From: Heliocybe sulcata
Taxonomy: Eukaryota > Basidiomycota > Agaricomycetes > Gloeophyllales > Gloeophyllaceae
Assembly: GCA_004369045.1 (NCBI GenBank)
Contig: ML213511.1
Location: forward strand, 673,791 to 737,790
Length of the DNA stretch: 64,000 bases
Direction: 5' to 3'
The notes beneath the pieces were generated by a model. That model was not told where the DNA came from. It saw nothing but the letters and a program-made list of their open reading frames with translations, and did no database searches. This document shows, piece by piece, positions 31,299-44,472 of this stretch (its first letter is position 1; every line of letters begins with the position of its first letter). Both the position numbers and the translations under genes were made by a program.

Positions 31299-34020
31299 AT
31301 GAAGTTCCTATACGGCGGTCGGTCTGTTGACTTGGTCTTGAGGGCTCTCGAAACACCGTACGTCGTCAGCACGCGTTCTTAGTCAGTTCAGACATTAACA
31401 ACCTCGTGCTCGCACAGCGGGTCAGAAGACTACCGCGGTCGCCACCAATGGAGCAACAAAGGTCTTGTAGTACTGCTCACGGACCGTTTGCTGAAGCTGA
31501 CAGTGTGCAGACCTTGACCCGACACCGTTAAGCGAGCGAAAGTGGACGAAATGGGACTATATGGCCTTGTGGTGGGTTGTCTTACTGTTGCGGTAAAGCA
31601 GATCGTAGCAAGAGGCTGAACTATTCTCTGTCTTAGGTGGGGCTCATCGTTCAACGCCAACGCATGGGCAGCCGCTAGCTCTCTCGTTGCTGTCGGTCTC
31701 AGTTTCAGCCAGGCAATGGCTGTTAATATTATTGGTGCCGCTATATCTTCCATCGCGACCGTCGCCAATGCACGGCAGGGAGCGCTGTATCACATCGGTG
31801 ATTATCGAGTCCCGCCTGGGCACGACTCACCCGCACTGATGCACCGTCTATTTGTAGGTTATCCCGTGGCCATCAGGTCGCAGATGGGCGTATGGGGAGG
31901 TTATTTTTTCGTCTTTTTGCGGGCGGTAGTTGCTATCGTTTGGTATGTCCTCCCCTAAGGCGCGTCAGACACGAGTTAACCGCTGGTAGGTATGGAATTC
32001 AGGCTTACTACACGGGTCTCTTGTTCAGCGTCTCGTTACGTTGCATGTGCGTGCTCGTTGCTGTTACCATATTCATAGAGTTCACTTTCTCCTCTCAGCT
32101 TTGGTCATAGATGGACGGACATAAAGCCGTTCCCAGCGAGTGCAGATATCACATCATATGACTTCACGGCATTTATCATGATATGTACGTTTACTCCGTC
32201 TAGTATCCACCCTGTTATCTCACACATTATTTGCTAGACATTCTACAGCTACCCCTCGTATGTTCTTGAAACTCGCGGGGCGATCAAGTATACTCTGACT
32301 GACATCCATCTTTTTTTTTTTAATAAACCGCAGATGTTTATCCACCCCTCGAACATCCGCCGCGCCTTCGAGATTAAAGCATTTATTCTCCCGCCCTGTG
32401 CAATCGGACTCACCGCTTGGGCATGCGTCAAGGCAGGTGGGTTCAGCAAGTTCGACTTGGCAACAACGACAACTGTCAGTGGTGCCACCCTTGGTTGGGC
32501 CTGGATGAATGGCATCAATTCAGTAATAAGCGCGGTACGTCCAACTCATTCACGGTTCGTTAGGTTTGACTTAATACTAATCTCGGTTTCTGTGGCATGT
32601 GGATTTGCTCAGGTGTCACCAATGATGATAAATCAGCCCGACTTGGCTAGGTACTCGAAGAAGCCTGAGGAGGCTGGCTCCTGGCAGGTTCGTGTCCAGT
32701 ACTCTGGCAAGTACCAGAGCTAATACGATGTCTCAGGGATATGCTATGTTTATTTGCAAGAACCTTATTGCTTTTGTAAGTCCTCGGATCTTATACTGTC
32801 CACTGGGCAATTTAATTATCATATATACCGATAGATGTCAATAGCGACGACATCCGCATTGAAAGTGCTCTATGGCGGCGATCCAGCGTGGAACCTCTGG
32901 GACCAGCTGAACATGATTTTAGATAACAACTGGACTCCTCTCGCCCGCTTCTCCATATTCATGGTCGCCATGACCTTCGCATTTGCGACCATCCTCACCA
33001 ACATTTCAGCCAACTCCATCCCTTTCGGCGCGGACATCTCTGGCGTTGCGCCAAGGTGGCTTACTATCCGGCGCGGCCAGGTCCTGTGCTGGGTTCTGGG
33101 CCTCGCGATCGTTCCCTGGAAGTTCCTGGTCGATGCGGCGAAGTTTATCACGTTCCTGGGGAGCTATACTATCCTGATGGGTGCGGTGATAGGAGTGGTG
33201 TTGTGTGACTTTTATGTGGTGAGGAAGGGAAACATTCATGTCCCTTCGTGCTAGTGAGTTTCTCTCGCCTTCTTGACATGCCTGTATGTATGCCTTACTG
33301 ACTGCATTGACACGCAGCGACGGTAGTAAGGATGGATTGTATTACTTTTCGAGGGGCATCAATTGGCGCGGCTGCCGTGAGTGTCGTATTAATAACGATG
33401 GTCCTGTTTTAGAGCTGACCGACTGTCACATATGATACACAGTCGCGTGGTTATGCGGCTTTATAGTGCCCTTTCCCGGTCTCGTTGGCAGTTATGACAC
33501 GACTGCTGTCAATGCTGCTGCAATTGACATGGTAGGAATCATGCACCTCGCTGTAAGGGCCGTCAATTAGATCGCTGACCTCCGTTCAGTACCAACTCGG
33601 CTGGCTGCTCAGCGTGGCGATCTCGTTCAGTGTACATCTTGTACTAAATCTTCTGTGAGTCCCTTCTCCGAGACGGGGTGGAGCCTGTGCGGGTTCTCAC
33701 CATCACGGTCGCAATCACTTCGCAGATTCCCTGTGCCAGTGTTTCCGAAGAAGTATCGCCATATTCCCGTGACATGGGAGTATCTGGGCGACCAGACTCG
33801 GAACGGGATCTTTGACGATGAACACTGGGCCGGGCCCGCCGAGCCGGTACTATCAGTCGTCGAGGCTGGAAGTAACTCCAGCACGCATACTCGCGCTGGC
33901 TCGGATACCGAGGAGAAGCAGTGCCCTGACGGGAAGGCTTGCGATTGCAGCGACAAGTGCTCCGTCCACCAGCTACAGACCGAGTCAGGCTTTGGGGTGC
34001 AAGCACTGGAATTTAGGTAA
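31299..34020 (+). CDS. NCS1 nucleobase/allantoin permease
   Basis: Polytopic proton-coupled transporter of the NCS1 family (Fur4/Dal4-like), expected at the plasma membrane. It starts MKFLYGGRSVDLVLRALETPGSEDYRGRHQWSNKDLDPTPLSERKWTKWDY. Membrane segments follow: WWGSSFNANAWAAASSLVAVGLSFSQAMAVNIIGAAI, GYPVAIRSQMGVWGGYFFVFLRAVVAIVWYGIQAYYTGLL, LPLMFIHPSNIRRAFEIKAFILPPCAIGL, WAWMNGINSVI, NPD/SPMMINQPDLARYSKK and GVAPRWLTIRRGQVLCWVLGLAIVPWKFL. About 120 soluble residues end the protein and include an unusual CPDGKACDCSDKC cluster. More than ten exons; a 20 nt exon at 32238-32257 (introns 32185-32237 and 32258-32333) restores YILQLPLMFIHPSN. Divergent from the allantoinase, so allantoin or a purine/uracil base is the likely cargo. 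Confidence 0.9.
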
Positions 34021-34361
34021 CTGCGATCTACTATTTTCTCTTCTTTTCTCGCTTGCTTCGCTTTCCTGATGCTCTGCTACGCTACGGCGTATTTGACGGT
34101 TAACTCCTGTGCGCGCTCACGGTGGTCCATGATCGACTGACGGACATAGACGTGTATGTATAGTAATTCACCGTAATGGTCCCTCTTAGAGCCCCATTTA
34201 TGTACATGCTACTCTTGGGTTCGACTTCTTGTAGTGATAGACAGACTATCGGTGCTTCGTATCTTTATTTGATTGTACTGCTTCTAACCCGGTCAAGAAC
34301 CAAATGGCGGCATTCCATGACAACTTCGTAAGACGATGAAGGTAGTTTAAAGGACAATACA
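34021..34361. other. Spacer between permease and Mak21
   Basis: The 3' flanks of two convergent genes. Nothing else seen. Confidence 0.5.
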
Positions 34362-37300
34362 TCAGATATTGTCCTCCGGCCCCTCCTCGATCATCTTCTT
34401 GTAGTCATCATAGCTCGCGAATGTAGGCAGACTCTTCAGTTTCTTCCTGCGGCGTCCTTCATCCTTCTTATCCTGGTGTTTCCTCTTTTTACCCGGGGTC
34501 CCGGCAATACCTCCCCACTCGCCGCCCTCAAGCTCGGCCTCTGAGCCATCGTACGGGATAAGACCGTCCGGCAAGTCAGCATCCAGGTCGATGAGGTCTT
34601 CCGCGTCAGACGCTTCGGCCAGCGAGAAAGCATCCTCCTCGTCTTCGCCTTCATCGCCGTTTTCGTCTTTTTCTTCCATCGCTTCGTCGTCTCCCGACGC
34701 ATGAACTCCATCACTATCGTCCTCCTCCAAAACAGAAGGCACGTCATCGTCGTCTAGACCAGAAGGAACGTCGTCCTCGCTGTCCTCCATTAGGTCCAGG
34801 TCGGCCATGTCGTCCATATTTCTCATGGAGGCTTTCATCGCCTAATCCATACACGGACACCACGTCCGTCAGCTTGTCATGTAAGAGTGTGGAGGGGTAA
34901 TGGTACGAACCTTCCATATTTCACCCTCCTCCGCGTCGCTCTCCGAGTCATCGAAGTGGGATCGGGCATCCTCCTCCTCGTCTTCGTCTTCGACTTGATC
35001 ACTCTCCTCCGCTCCCTCTTCGTCATCCTTTTCTTCTCCTGACTGCACCTCCTGATCATCTTCATCTTCCTCCGCGCTGGCATCCTCTTCATCTTCCCCA
35101 CCCTTCCGCTTCACCTTCTTCGCCCTCCTCTCCTTCTCCTTCTGGTCCTTCTCATTAAAGTATCTATGAAAGAACAACTGCCCACCCATCCAATCAGCAC
35201 TCTTCCCTATACCCATCGCATTCTATTCGACGTACCTGATCCACCGGCACCCGATCCCTACTCCGCCTCCACCACCCCTCCTCCCTCACCGCCTCCTCCT
35301 CCCCTTGCCCTCCTTTCAACTTCCGCACCCCCGTCCCATCCGCGGCCGCCGGCTGCATTACGCTGCCCCCCTTCCCTCCCTTCCCTCCTACCTCTTCCTC
35401 GTCTTCATCAGCGTTCTTGACTTTCTTAGGGTTCTTATAGACGAACCGGTCGAGGAAGTGGCCTAGAGAGTTGAGGGAGAGGTCAGGCGAGGAAGTGACA
35501 GGCTGCGATAGGAGGAGTTGGCGGGCGTGCAGGGAGATGGTGGGGTGGTAGTGGGTCAGCATGGGGACCTAGATGACAGACGGTAAATAAAGCGGTTAGC
35601 AAGAGCAATACATCACGCTTGAGTGAAGCACGTACGAGCTCCCACATCGGACTGGCACCGGCATGCGCATACTGCGGGTCCCTCTTCTTCGGATCATACT
35701 CTTCCTCGCTATCGCTAGGTGGCTCATTCACCATCGCGCGTAGCCCAGGGACGGTGCTGAACAGCTCTCCAAGCACCCACATCCCGCCCACCACGACCTC
35801 CGAGTTGGTACTCACGCCCCCGCTCAGCAAGACCTGCACCAGCCTTCTCACCACTGCTTTCACTCTCTCATTCCCCTCTGTGCCCTTTCCCTTCCCGTTG
35901 CCAGTCTCGACATCCAACTTGAGCGCCTTCAGTAGCAGATTGAGGTACATCGCATGCTTGCCTGTCCCAGCTAACCGTGGATCCAGAAGTGTTCCGTACA
36001 AGGTGCGGTAGAACCTGTCCTTTATGCTGCTCGCCAGCGCCGCCGTGGAGGTGGAGGCGGACGAAGTCGTGGCGGGAGAGGGGGAGGATGAGAAAGTGGT
36101 GGTGATTTGCAGGAGCAATGTGAGTGCTTGGAGAGAGGTGGAGAAGGTCGCAGTATGCGTGATGCGGAAGAGCGTGTCAATGTGTGTGGTGAAGCTACAA
36201 AACATAACGAATAGTCAGCACTCGAGATGAAAAGAGGCATGTGTGAATGAGGCGCTTGCCTGACATCTGAGAGGCTGAGATGCGCGTAGGGCAGCGCACG
36301 ATTGACACCCGTCAGGACCTGGCTCACGAGTTTCGAGTTCGCGTCTTCCACCTCCGAAAACCCGTCCCCACTATCCTTGCCTTTCTTCTCCTTCTTGCTC
36401 TGCCCCTTATCCCATTTGCCTTTGCCCTTGCTATCCTTCCCTCCTTTGGGATCAATTTGTGCCTCCGCCTCCGCCTCCACGTCCTCCTTTCCAGCCGCGC
36501 TCCCCACAATGCCTTCGAAGATCTTAAAGTACACATCCACGAGCGCCCGCGCCACGCTCCTGTCAGTCTCACTATGGGAGAGCACAATTTGGTTGAGTGT
36601 GATCGTGCCATAGTATAGTGCGTGCGCGTTCCACTCGGCGTTTTCCTTCTTGCTCTCCCCGCTCTTCTTGTTGTCGGAGAAGCGGACATGTGTGTTAGAC
36701 GAGGAGGAGGACGCTTGAGAGGAGGAGGAAGCGGGCCGGAACATGAGACTCGCGATCTCGCGCACGACGACGCCTTTCATGGCGGGGTGGGTCTGGAGGA
36801 GCTGCAGGAGGTAGTACGACGCGCGCGAGGGGACTTGTTTCGTTGGGTCGCCCTACACACATTTCATAGCGCATCAGAACAACAATAAACACTCGCTCAC
36901 AGGGACGCACTCACAAGCTTATTAACGATTAGCCTCAGGAGATTCTGTTCCTGCTCCGATTTGTCTCTGAGCAGCGTGTGGACGAAGCTCAGCGCCTGCA
37001 TACGGGGGTAGGGCAGGGGATCAAGGGTGAGGGACTCGAGGAGCTGGAGGAAGGAGAAGAAGAACTTTTTGAGGTGGTCTTCGAAGTGCCAGACTAGGAG
37101 GTGGGTGGGGGTGAGGGAGGGGTGCGTGAGGGGTTGGTCGCGGAAGTATCTGGATAGAGGAAGTCGAGGTTGAGCGTCAGTAACGGGAAAGCGAGAAAGA
37201 TGATGTGAGGGGGAGAATGTGGAGGAGAGGAGAGAACGCGTACTTGAGTTTGCGATCGGGCGCACCCCCTCCGACCCACCAATCCACAATACATCGACAC

Positions 37301-38225
37301 GCTTTCAGTCTCTCATCTCTCCCACCACCTTTCGCCGCCATACCCTTCAACACGTCCAGCTCTCTCGTATGGTGAATCGGGCTGCCTTGCAGCACCAAGG
37401 TCAACGCCGAAAGTTTATCTGCGAGCGTACCGGATTGCATGATCTTCTGGAGGAAAGTTGTTTCAGAAGCAGAAGTAGAGGAGGACGACGAGGGAGGAGG
37501 GAGGGAGGAGAAGAGGGTTTGGGCGCGGGAGGAGAGGGTGGCGAGTTGCTGGGGCGTGGGTAGCGGGAGCGGGGAGGACGGGGGAGGGAGGGACGGGGCG
37601 AGAGTGTACCAGGCGGGGGTTGCGGGTATGTGAGGGACGGCATCGAGGTCGGATGGGGCTGTGGAGGGCTTTTGGGGGATGAGGGAGGGCTCGAAGACGA
37701 TTTTGGTGGGATTGGAAGGAGAGGAGGGTGCGGTGGCTTTTCGTTGCGACTGTGACGATTTTGTAGCATCGGACTTGCGGGTAGGCTTAGAGTCGCCTGT
37801 ATTTCTTTTGCCTTTGCTCGCGTTGGCATCACTGGTCTTGTCCTTCTTTTCGCTCTTCGACTCAGTCTTCTTGCTATCCTTATGTTTCGCAGGGACGTCC
37901 GCCTTCTTGCCACCCTTTTCCTTGACCGGGGTATCGAGCTTCTTACCTTGGTTCTTCTTCGGCGACTCCTTACTGCCTTTCTTGCCTGGTTTATTCGCGC
38001 TGTCGCCCAATCTGAGCTCCTTTAGGAATTTGGATACATCCGTGGTCAGGGTGGGCTATACATCCAAGCATGGTCAGCATCAAGAGAAATAGACTAGAGC
38101 TGGATGCACACATCAACAGCAGCCTGGTTACTACTAGCATCTATGCCCTTCTCGATGCCCTTTAGCAGCTCCAAGTCTCCTTCGTCTCCGCCCAGCTTCA
38201 ATCCGCCCTTGGACTTTCGTCCCAT
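34362..38225 (-). CDS. mak21: Mak21/Noc1 ribosome biogenesis factor (CBF/Mak21 domain)
   Basis: Nucleolar protein of the Noc1-Noc2 complex needed for 60S pre-ribosome maturation and export. It starts at MGRKSKGGLKLGGDEGDLELLKGIEKG, with a following Lys-rich tail (DSANKPGKKGSKESPKK). HEAT-like helices come next: RDQPL...LLVWHFEDHLKKFFFSFLQLLESLTLDPLPYPR, LLRDKSEQEQNLLRLIVNKL and KGVVVREIASLMF. The CBF/Mak21 core is NAHALYYGTITLNQIVLSHSETDRSVARALVDVYFKIFEG, SIKDRFYRTLYGTLLDPRL and HYHPTISLHARQLL...LSLNSLGHFLDRFVYKNPKK. The C-terminal third is a long run of Asp/Glu (GEDEEDASAEEDEDDQ and similar) ending in a basic patch (GKKRKHQDKKDEGRRRKK), usual for the family. Several introns. Essential housekeeping gene, so expression is probably constant. 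Confidence 0.92.
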
Positions 38226-38876
38226 GACGAGATGGGCTTAACGGAGAGATGTCCGTGTGCAAAACCGTAGCAGGTGTTGCTAGCAACTGTAGTGAAACGT
38301 CGTCGCGAAGAACGGACAGGACCACAAGCAGCAGGAGGGGGAGGAAAGCTGAAGCTCGAGTGATATTTTGTACCCGCGATCGGGCTGCCCGATCAGATCT
38401 GAATCAATTCTCGTTGTGATGGTATTACAAACAAGTCAATACTTCTTTTGTAGCAATACTACAGAACCCCCAATAGTCTGTTCGTGATCTCCATACAAAC
38501 GAGCTTGTACGCTTATTACAAGCCCGGTAACTCCGGCTTCTCAACTCTGTTAGCGCCTCCCTTGGCGCTCATCATTCCACCATCCTCCTGACCGCACCCA
38601 ATACACTACACGCTCAGGCTCTGCTTCGTAGGCCCTGAGGACTATTGTGCGACGTCTTTACGTGTATAACGACACTCGGGACGCGGGCGTGATGCGGGGA
38701 TCGCAGGGAAGGAACCCGCCTGCGCCTGGAAGGTCCCGATCAAGGGAGGGTGACGCTAATAACCGGGGTATCCCATTCTACGTGTCCATTTCATAGCCTA
38801 CCCTCGGGCGGATCATAGCCCCTCTCAGGCATATAACCTACGGACCTCTCCAGCGGACACCACTGTGTACTGCACT
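38226..38876. promoter_or_regulatory. Divergent promoter region of Mak21 and LKR/SDH
   Basis: About 650 bases without coding signal between divergent genes. A TATA-like ATATAA lies near 38831, about 45 nt before the LKR/SDH start. Confidence 0.4.
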
Positions 38877-41800
38877 ATGCGTCCGCAACCCGTCTTACTT
38901 GCTCGCCGTCGGTGCACCCGCCAGATCACGACCTCTGCGCACGCCAAAGCTGTTACGGTCGGCCTACGACGAGAGGACCCGGGCAGGATATGGGAGCGAA
39001 GGTGCCCGCTTACTCCAGATGCTGTGCACGAACTTGTGAGAGATGGCGTCAACGTCCTCGTTCAAGATTGCTCGCGCAGGGTATACAGGAGCGATGAGTT
39101 CGTGAAGGTGTGTACACTCCCAGGCATGATGGTGGCCCAGTACAGTGTCCACCTTGCAGCGACTTATGCGAGCGCCAAAGAGTTGTCTACATGTCTCTCT
39201 CGCATTCCTAAATCTTAACGCAGGCAATGCTGACCACTCACGATGTTCCTCGCAGGCCGGCGCCTCCCTCCACCCAACCCTCTCCCCTGCCCACATAATC
39301 CTAGGCATTAAAGAAACACCCCTCGACGAGCTCCTCACCTCCCCGGTCCACTCCACCACTACCACTTCCACCTCCGAATCTGCAGCCAGAACGCACCTGA
39401 TGTTCTCGCACACCATCAAAGGTCAAGCATACAACATGCCTTTGCTCGCCCGCTTCCTGAACGAGGGTGATGCACAGGGCGGAGGAAGCGATCCGTTGCC
39501 CCGGCTGATCGACTGGGAGCTCCTCACGGACGAGAGCGGGAAAAGAACGGTCGGGTTTGGGTGGTTTGCGGGAGGTACGTACTCGCCTATATCATGTATT
39601 GTTCTCCTTGGTTACACACCACTTATTATCCGTCCGAGGGCTGTACTGATATCTTCTCGGCGCATACTCGTTGCATATATAAAGTTCTGACTGAGAAGCT
39701 AATGCGATGTGTTTCATACTACAGTCGCTGGTGTCCTCGAATCCCTCTCGACCCTCGCACACGTGCATCTCGAGCACGGAGTCGCGTCGCCCTTCCTCGT
39801 AAGTACTTTTATCTCCCCCTCATACCTCTTTTGACTCTTTCCTCCGCTTCTATCCTCCTTACCTCGCCTGTTTGTTCCTTGTACGCCATTAACCCTAACC
39901 TTACAACTCCACCCTCTACCGTACTCGCATCCGCCAATGAACGTTGGCGTATACCTAATGCCCACTTGTGCCTCCGCAAATCCTCACTCAACGAAACCAC
40001 ATGACCTGTAACGAAAATGAACTGATAAATTATGCGGTACCAGTACATACCGCGCCCGACCCTACACCCCTCCCTCCCCTCCATTCGCGCGTCTCTCAAG
40101 CGCGTGGGGGATATGATAAAGGAGGGAGGGACGCCGAGGAGTGTCGGGCCGATTGTTATTGGTGTCACTGGGTGCGTCTTTGTCGGTTTGGTATGCTGTT
40201 GCAGAGGAAAGGGCTGATGGGCGTTTAGGTCGGGCAAAGTCGCGCAGGGCATGCTGGATATACTGGAGGATTTGCCGGTTCAGAGGGTGCAGGTGAAGGA
40301 GCTGGAGAGATTAGTGCGCGACCCCGGTACGCTTTCTCTCCGCTTATCCGTCTTCCCTACTGACCAGCAATTCGCCTGTTTTGTAACTAGAGGCGGACTT
40401 ACATAAGGTCCGATCCAGGTTCTAATTTCTGGCATCGAGAGTGCTTACTAGATGCGGAACAGGTCTACCTGGTCCATGCGCTCCCGCAAGATTATTTCGT
40501 TCGCGTCGACGGGCAAGCATATGAGAGAGAGGATTACTATAAGAATCCGCATCTTTATGTCTCTCAGTTCCACACCAAGGTCTGTCCCTCTTCCTCGACC
40601 CCTTTCTCTTCCTTCCCTCCTACTCTTCGTACCCACAAACATGTTGCCACTTCTGGATCACGTACTAATCAGCTCTCGAAACCGAATGCAGATCCACCCG
40701 TACCTAACCCTTCTCCTGCATGGCGCAGGCTGGGCCCAGGGCTACCCACGCGTGCTAACCAATGCGGGGCTCGCAGAGGCACTTACCATCGCCCAGACCT
40801 TACCAGGAGGTGATAAGGCGAGAGGATGTGTTGTGGGGGACGTGAGCTGCGATGTCGAGGTCCGCATGTGCTTCCTCGTCCCTTCGTTATATTGATGTTA
40901 ATGGTATCTTTTCGGGTAGGGCGGCCTAGAGTTCCTACCTAGGCATTCGACGCTCTCCGCGCCGTTCTTCTCTACTCGACCGCCTGGGCATCCGGAGGGT
41001 CTGCCAGGGATGACGGTGATGGCGGTTGACATCCTCCCTTCGTCTTTGCCTTTGGACGCCTCGCAGCATTTCTCGAAGGGGATTCTGCCGTATCTACAAA
41101 CATTAATCAAAGGGTATCGGGGAGAAGGTGCGCGTGTTAGTGCCTTTGGGTTGAGAGCGGAAAGTTGACAGGTGGATGATTGGGAGCAGGGAGTAGAGAT
41201 GAGGGGATTGAGAGAGCGCTGGAGCGGGCAACTGTTACAAGGGGTGGGAAGCTGCAGGGCGGAAATAGGTGGTTGGAGGAGCCGCTGAGCGCGTGGAGGG
41301 CTAGTCTGTCCGCGACGACGAGTTGCAGCATGCCATCCTCGACGTCTGCGAGTACGAGTACGAGTGAGAAGGCGGTGGGCGCGGGTGGAAGGAAGAAACG
41401 CGTGCTGCTGCTTGGGAGCGGGATGGTGGCGGGCCCGGTTGTGGAGAGGCTGGGGAGCAGAGCAGATGTGGAGGTTGTTGTTGGTGAGTCGATTTTCGAC
41501 TTTATGCGTCTCCAGCGAGAGGATGGATGTTGATTTGGGTGGGTAGCGAGTAATGCGGTTGAGGAGGCGCGGAGGCTGGCGGAGAGGTTTGGTAGTGGGC
41601 GGGCGAAGGCTGTGCACCTGGATGTGGGTGATTTGGAGAGGGTAGGAGAGCTGGTGGCTCAGGCGGATGTGGTTATCAGGTATGCTTGATCGATACGCTC
41701 TCGGTTTAGATTGCAACGCTGAAGATTATGTGTTGTGAAGTTTGTTACCAGTCCCCTTCCACCCGACCATTGCGCAACAATGTATCAAGCACCGCAAGCA

Positions 41801-43149
41801 TATGGTCACTGCGTCCTACATCTCCCCGCAAATGAAAGAGCTGCACTCCAGGTTAGCCTTTTGCCCCACTTCATCCTGCGCTTGTTCATGTCACCCGAGC
41901 TCCTAGCGCACTCGCCTCCGACACACTCATACTTAACGAGATCGGGCTGGACCCTGGGATCGATCATTGCTCTGCGTTCTCGCTGTTGAAGTCGATTAGG
42001 GATGAAGGGAAGCGGGTGAGGTCGTTCGTGAGCTTTTGTGGGGGCCTGCCGGCGCCGGAGTGCGCGGAGGATGTGCCGCTTGGGTATAAGTTTAGTTGGA
42101 GCCCGCTGGGGGTGTTGAGGGCTGCCAGAGCGGATGCGAGGTTTAGGTTGGATGGCAAGGTACGTTTTTGTTGTGCATTGTTATGGGTGTAGAGCGGGAT
42201 GGTGATGGCGTTTGGGTGCGTGTAGGATTATAAGATCGCAGAGCCGGATCTGCTTCGGCATCATTTTACGGACGTTCCGGTGTCTAACGTGTTACGGCTG
42301 GAGGGGATAGCGAATAGGGATAGTATGCCCTACGCGGAGACGTATGGGTTAGGCTCGCCAGGAGAATTGCGCAGCGTTCTCCGTGGCACGCTGCGGTCTG
42401 TTCATTTCCCTCTTCATATCCACTAACTGATTAATTAACTTCGCTCGTCCATATCTAGGTACCCCGGATTCTGCGCACTCATGCAGGGGTTCAAGGAGAT
42501 CGGGCTGTTAGAGTTTGAGTTGAAGGTGCGGCTGGATGATTGGAGCTCACTTGCCCAAAGAGCGTTTGAGGGCAAGTATAAGGATGGCGTGAAGGGCGAT
42601 CGGGCTTCGCTGATGTCGGCGCTGTCGAGTGTTGTGTCTGCGGGATCGGAGGGTCGTCTGGCGGAGGCGCTGGGGTGGTTGGGAGCGATTCCGAGCGCTG
42701 TGTTTAACGACATGCCGCCCGTACCGAAAGGGGAGATGGCGCCCATCGAGCTGTTCGCGGGTCTGCTGGCGCATAAATTGGCGTACAAGCCGGGCGAGCG
42801 GGATATGGTCGTCCTGCACCACGAGATCGTCGCCTCCCCTGCCTCCCCTTCGCTCTCGAAGACAGAGGAGATATATACGTCGACGCTGATGGCGTATGGT
42901 ACGCCTGTGCATTCTGCGATGGCGATGACGGTGGGGTTGCCGGTTGCGCTTGCGGCGCTGAGGGTGCTGGATGGGAGGGTGGGGATGAGGGGTGTGAGGG
43001 GCCCGGAGGAGGAGGGGCTGTGGAGGGGCGTGCTTGGGGGGATGGAGGAGGCGGGGTTGGGGATGAGGGAGAGGGTTAGAGGTGGGGGGATGGGAGTGGG
43101 GGTGGAGGGCGTGCTCGGGGAGGGGTTGAGGAGGACTATGGGGGTGTAG
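38877..43149 (+). CDS. Bifunctional lysine-ketoglutarate reductase / saccharopine dehydrogenase
   Basis: Converts lysine plus 2-oxoglutarate through saccharopine to aminoadipate semialdehyde and glutamate. The N-terminus [29 protein letters not shown] is arginine-rich without acidic residues, like a mitochondrial presequence. The LKR half follows: [127 protein letters not shown] and [11 protein letters not shown]...[13 protein letters not shown]. The saccharopine dehydrogenase half has [85 protein letters not shown] and [20 protein letters not shown], and ends RRTMGV. More than ten introns. Yeasts have separate LYS1 and LYS9; the fused, apparently mitochondrial form is the arrangement known from animal and plant lysine breakdown. 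Confidence 0.9.
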
Positions 43150-44472
43150 GATTGTTAGTGTGTGTAGGATATGCGCGGATGTTTCTCGAATTTTGACTGT
43201 ACTGTGCTAATGGATCTGAAGAAGAAACAATGGTAATGCAGAGACCGATCCTAGAGCTCAGCTCAGAAATGTTAGACGCCCGCAACTGATGTCTACGGCC
43301 TGTCGGTTCCGACGTCAGGGTCGTTCCGCATTTTCAGGTCATTGCGTATCATGAGACGCATCAGAAAGTTATGAATGCGCAATTATCAGTACGCCGTCTA
43401 GGTCACGAGGGTAAACGGAGCCTTTCGCCGTCTCTTCGGTCTACTGAATATGCCGTGTATATTCAGCCCTGGAAGGTCTTGAATCGACGGCGCTGGATGT
43501 ATGAACCTACCACTAACCCGGCCTCTGCTGGGAGGCCAAAGAGCTTGTAATGCCAGGTGTTAGGCGGCGAGCACAAATTGGCCCGATCTGCGTACTTCGC
43601 GTACTCCTTGTCTCACACGGAGCGGAGAAGTTCAGAATTAGTCCCGTTCGACTGACAGGTGCGAAGCGGGAGACCAATCACGGGGACGAGAAGATGCGAG
43701 GATGTGAGACCGCGGATCGAGGAGGCAAAGTAGGCTTTACAGGATATTCTGAGTTGGATGCCGTCCTTGTCCTCAGGGCTCTGACCCTTTATCCAAGATG
43801 AAAGCCATGAGGATAAGAAGCGGCGTCCTTGCATATCTTTTGCGAATTGCGCACAACCTTGAAACTTTGATTGTGCTTCGAACAAGATAAGATATCATCA
43901 GATGCCTGCTTGCTGTGTCGTCCCACTCCATGGTTGTGCGTCCGTTAATTTGGGACAGAATAAGGGCCTCGGGAGGGGGCACGTAGGTTCGTTATGACCA
44001 GGTGACGCGGTATGTCAAGTAGACTCAGGAATACATGATTCGCGGTACTTACTGTCCTTTTGTCAGGGTTGTGTTCTAGACATTCAAGATAGCAAATGAA
44101 GTGAATATCGGCTAAGGCCGAGTTCCCTGCATTGGTAAATGACGGCATCTTTAGAGATGACAAAGGCGACCACAATTAAAGAGAGTTTCCGCTGCCTGAA
44201 CAAAGCCGCATCTATAGTGAATGCAGATCATGCATGCAGCGTTCTGCTCGACGACCAGAGGGCGATTTGGCCAATAAGCGTGGGAAGTTGTGTTACACAA
44301 TTTACATCATCGGTCACAGCAGCGCAGGGATGCCGAGGCTGGCCGGGAACAGCTTGGCGGTGCTGATTGGCCAATGATGAGCCCCGGACTGTCACGTGGC
44401 CGAACCCGTCGGTACGGGTACATATAAGGCGGTTGCGCCACAACGCGCACACCTTACGACCCCCGCTAACGA
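43150..44472. other. 1.3 kb spacer before the CNNM gene, with TATA box
   Basis: No supported gene. Three consecutive minus-strand frames (44175-43945, 43982-43773, 43885-43613) show no known motif. TATAA at 44423-44427 sits about 45 nt before the CNNM/Mam3 start. Confidence 0.4.

Noticed and set aside
43613-44175. Three consecutive minus-strand frames that might be exons of one gene
   Set aside because: No recognisable motif, no convincing splice signals joining them, and no conserved-looking residues.
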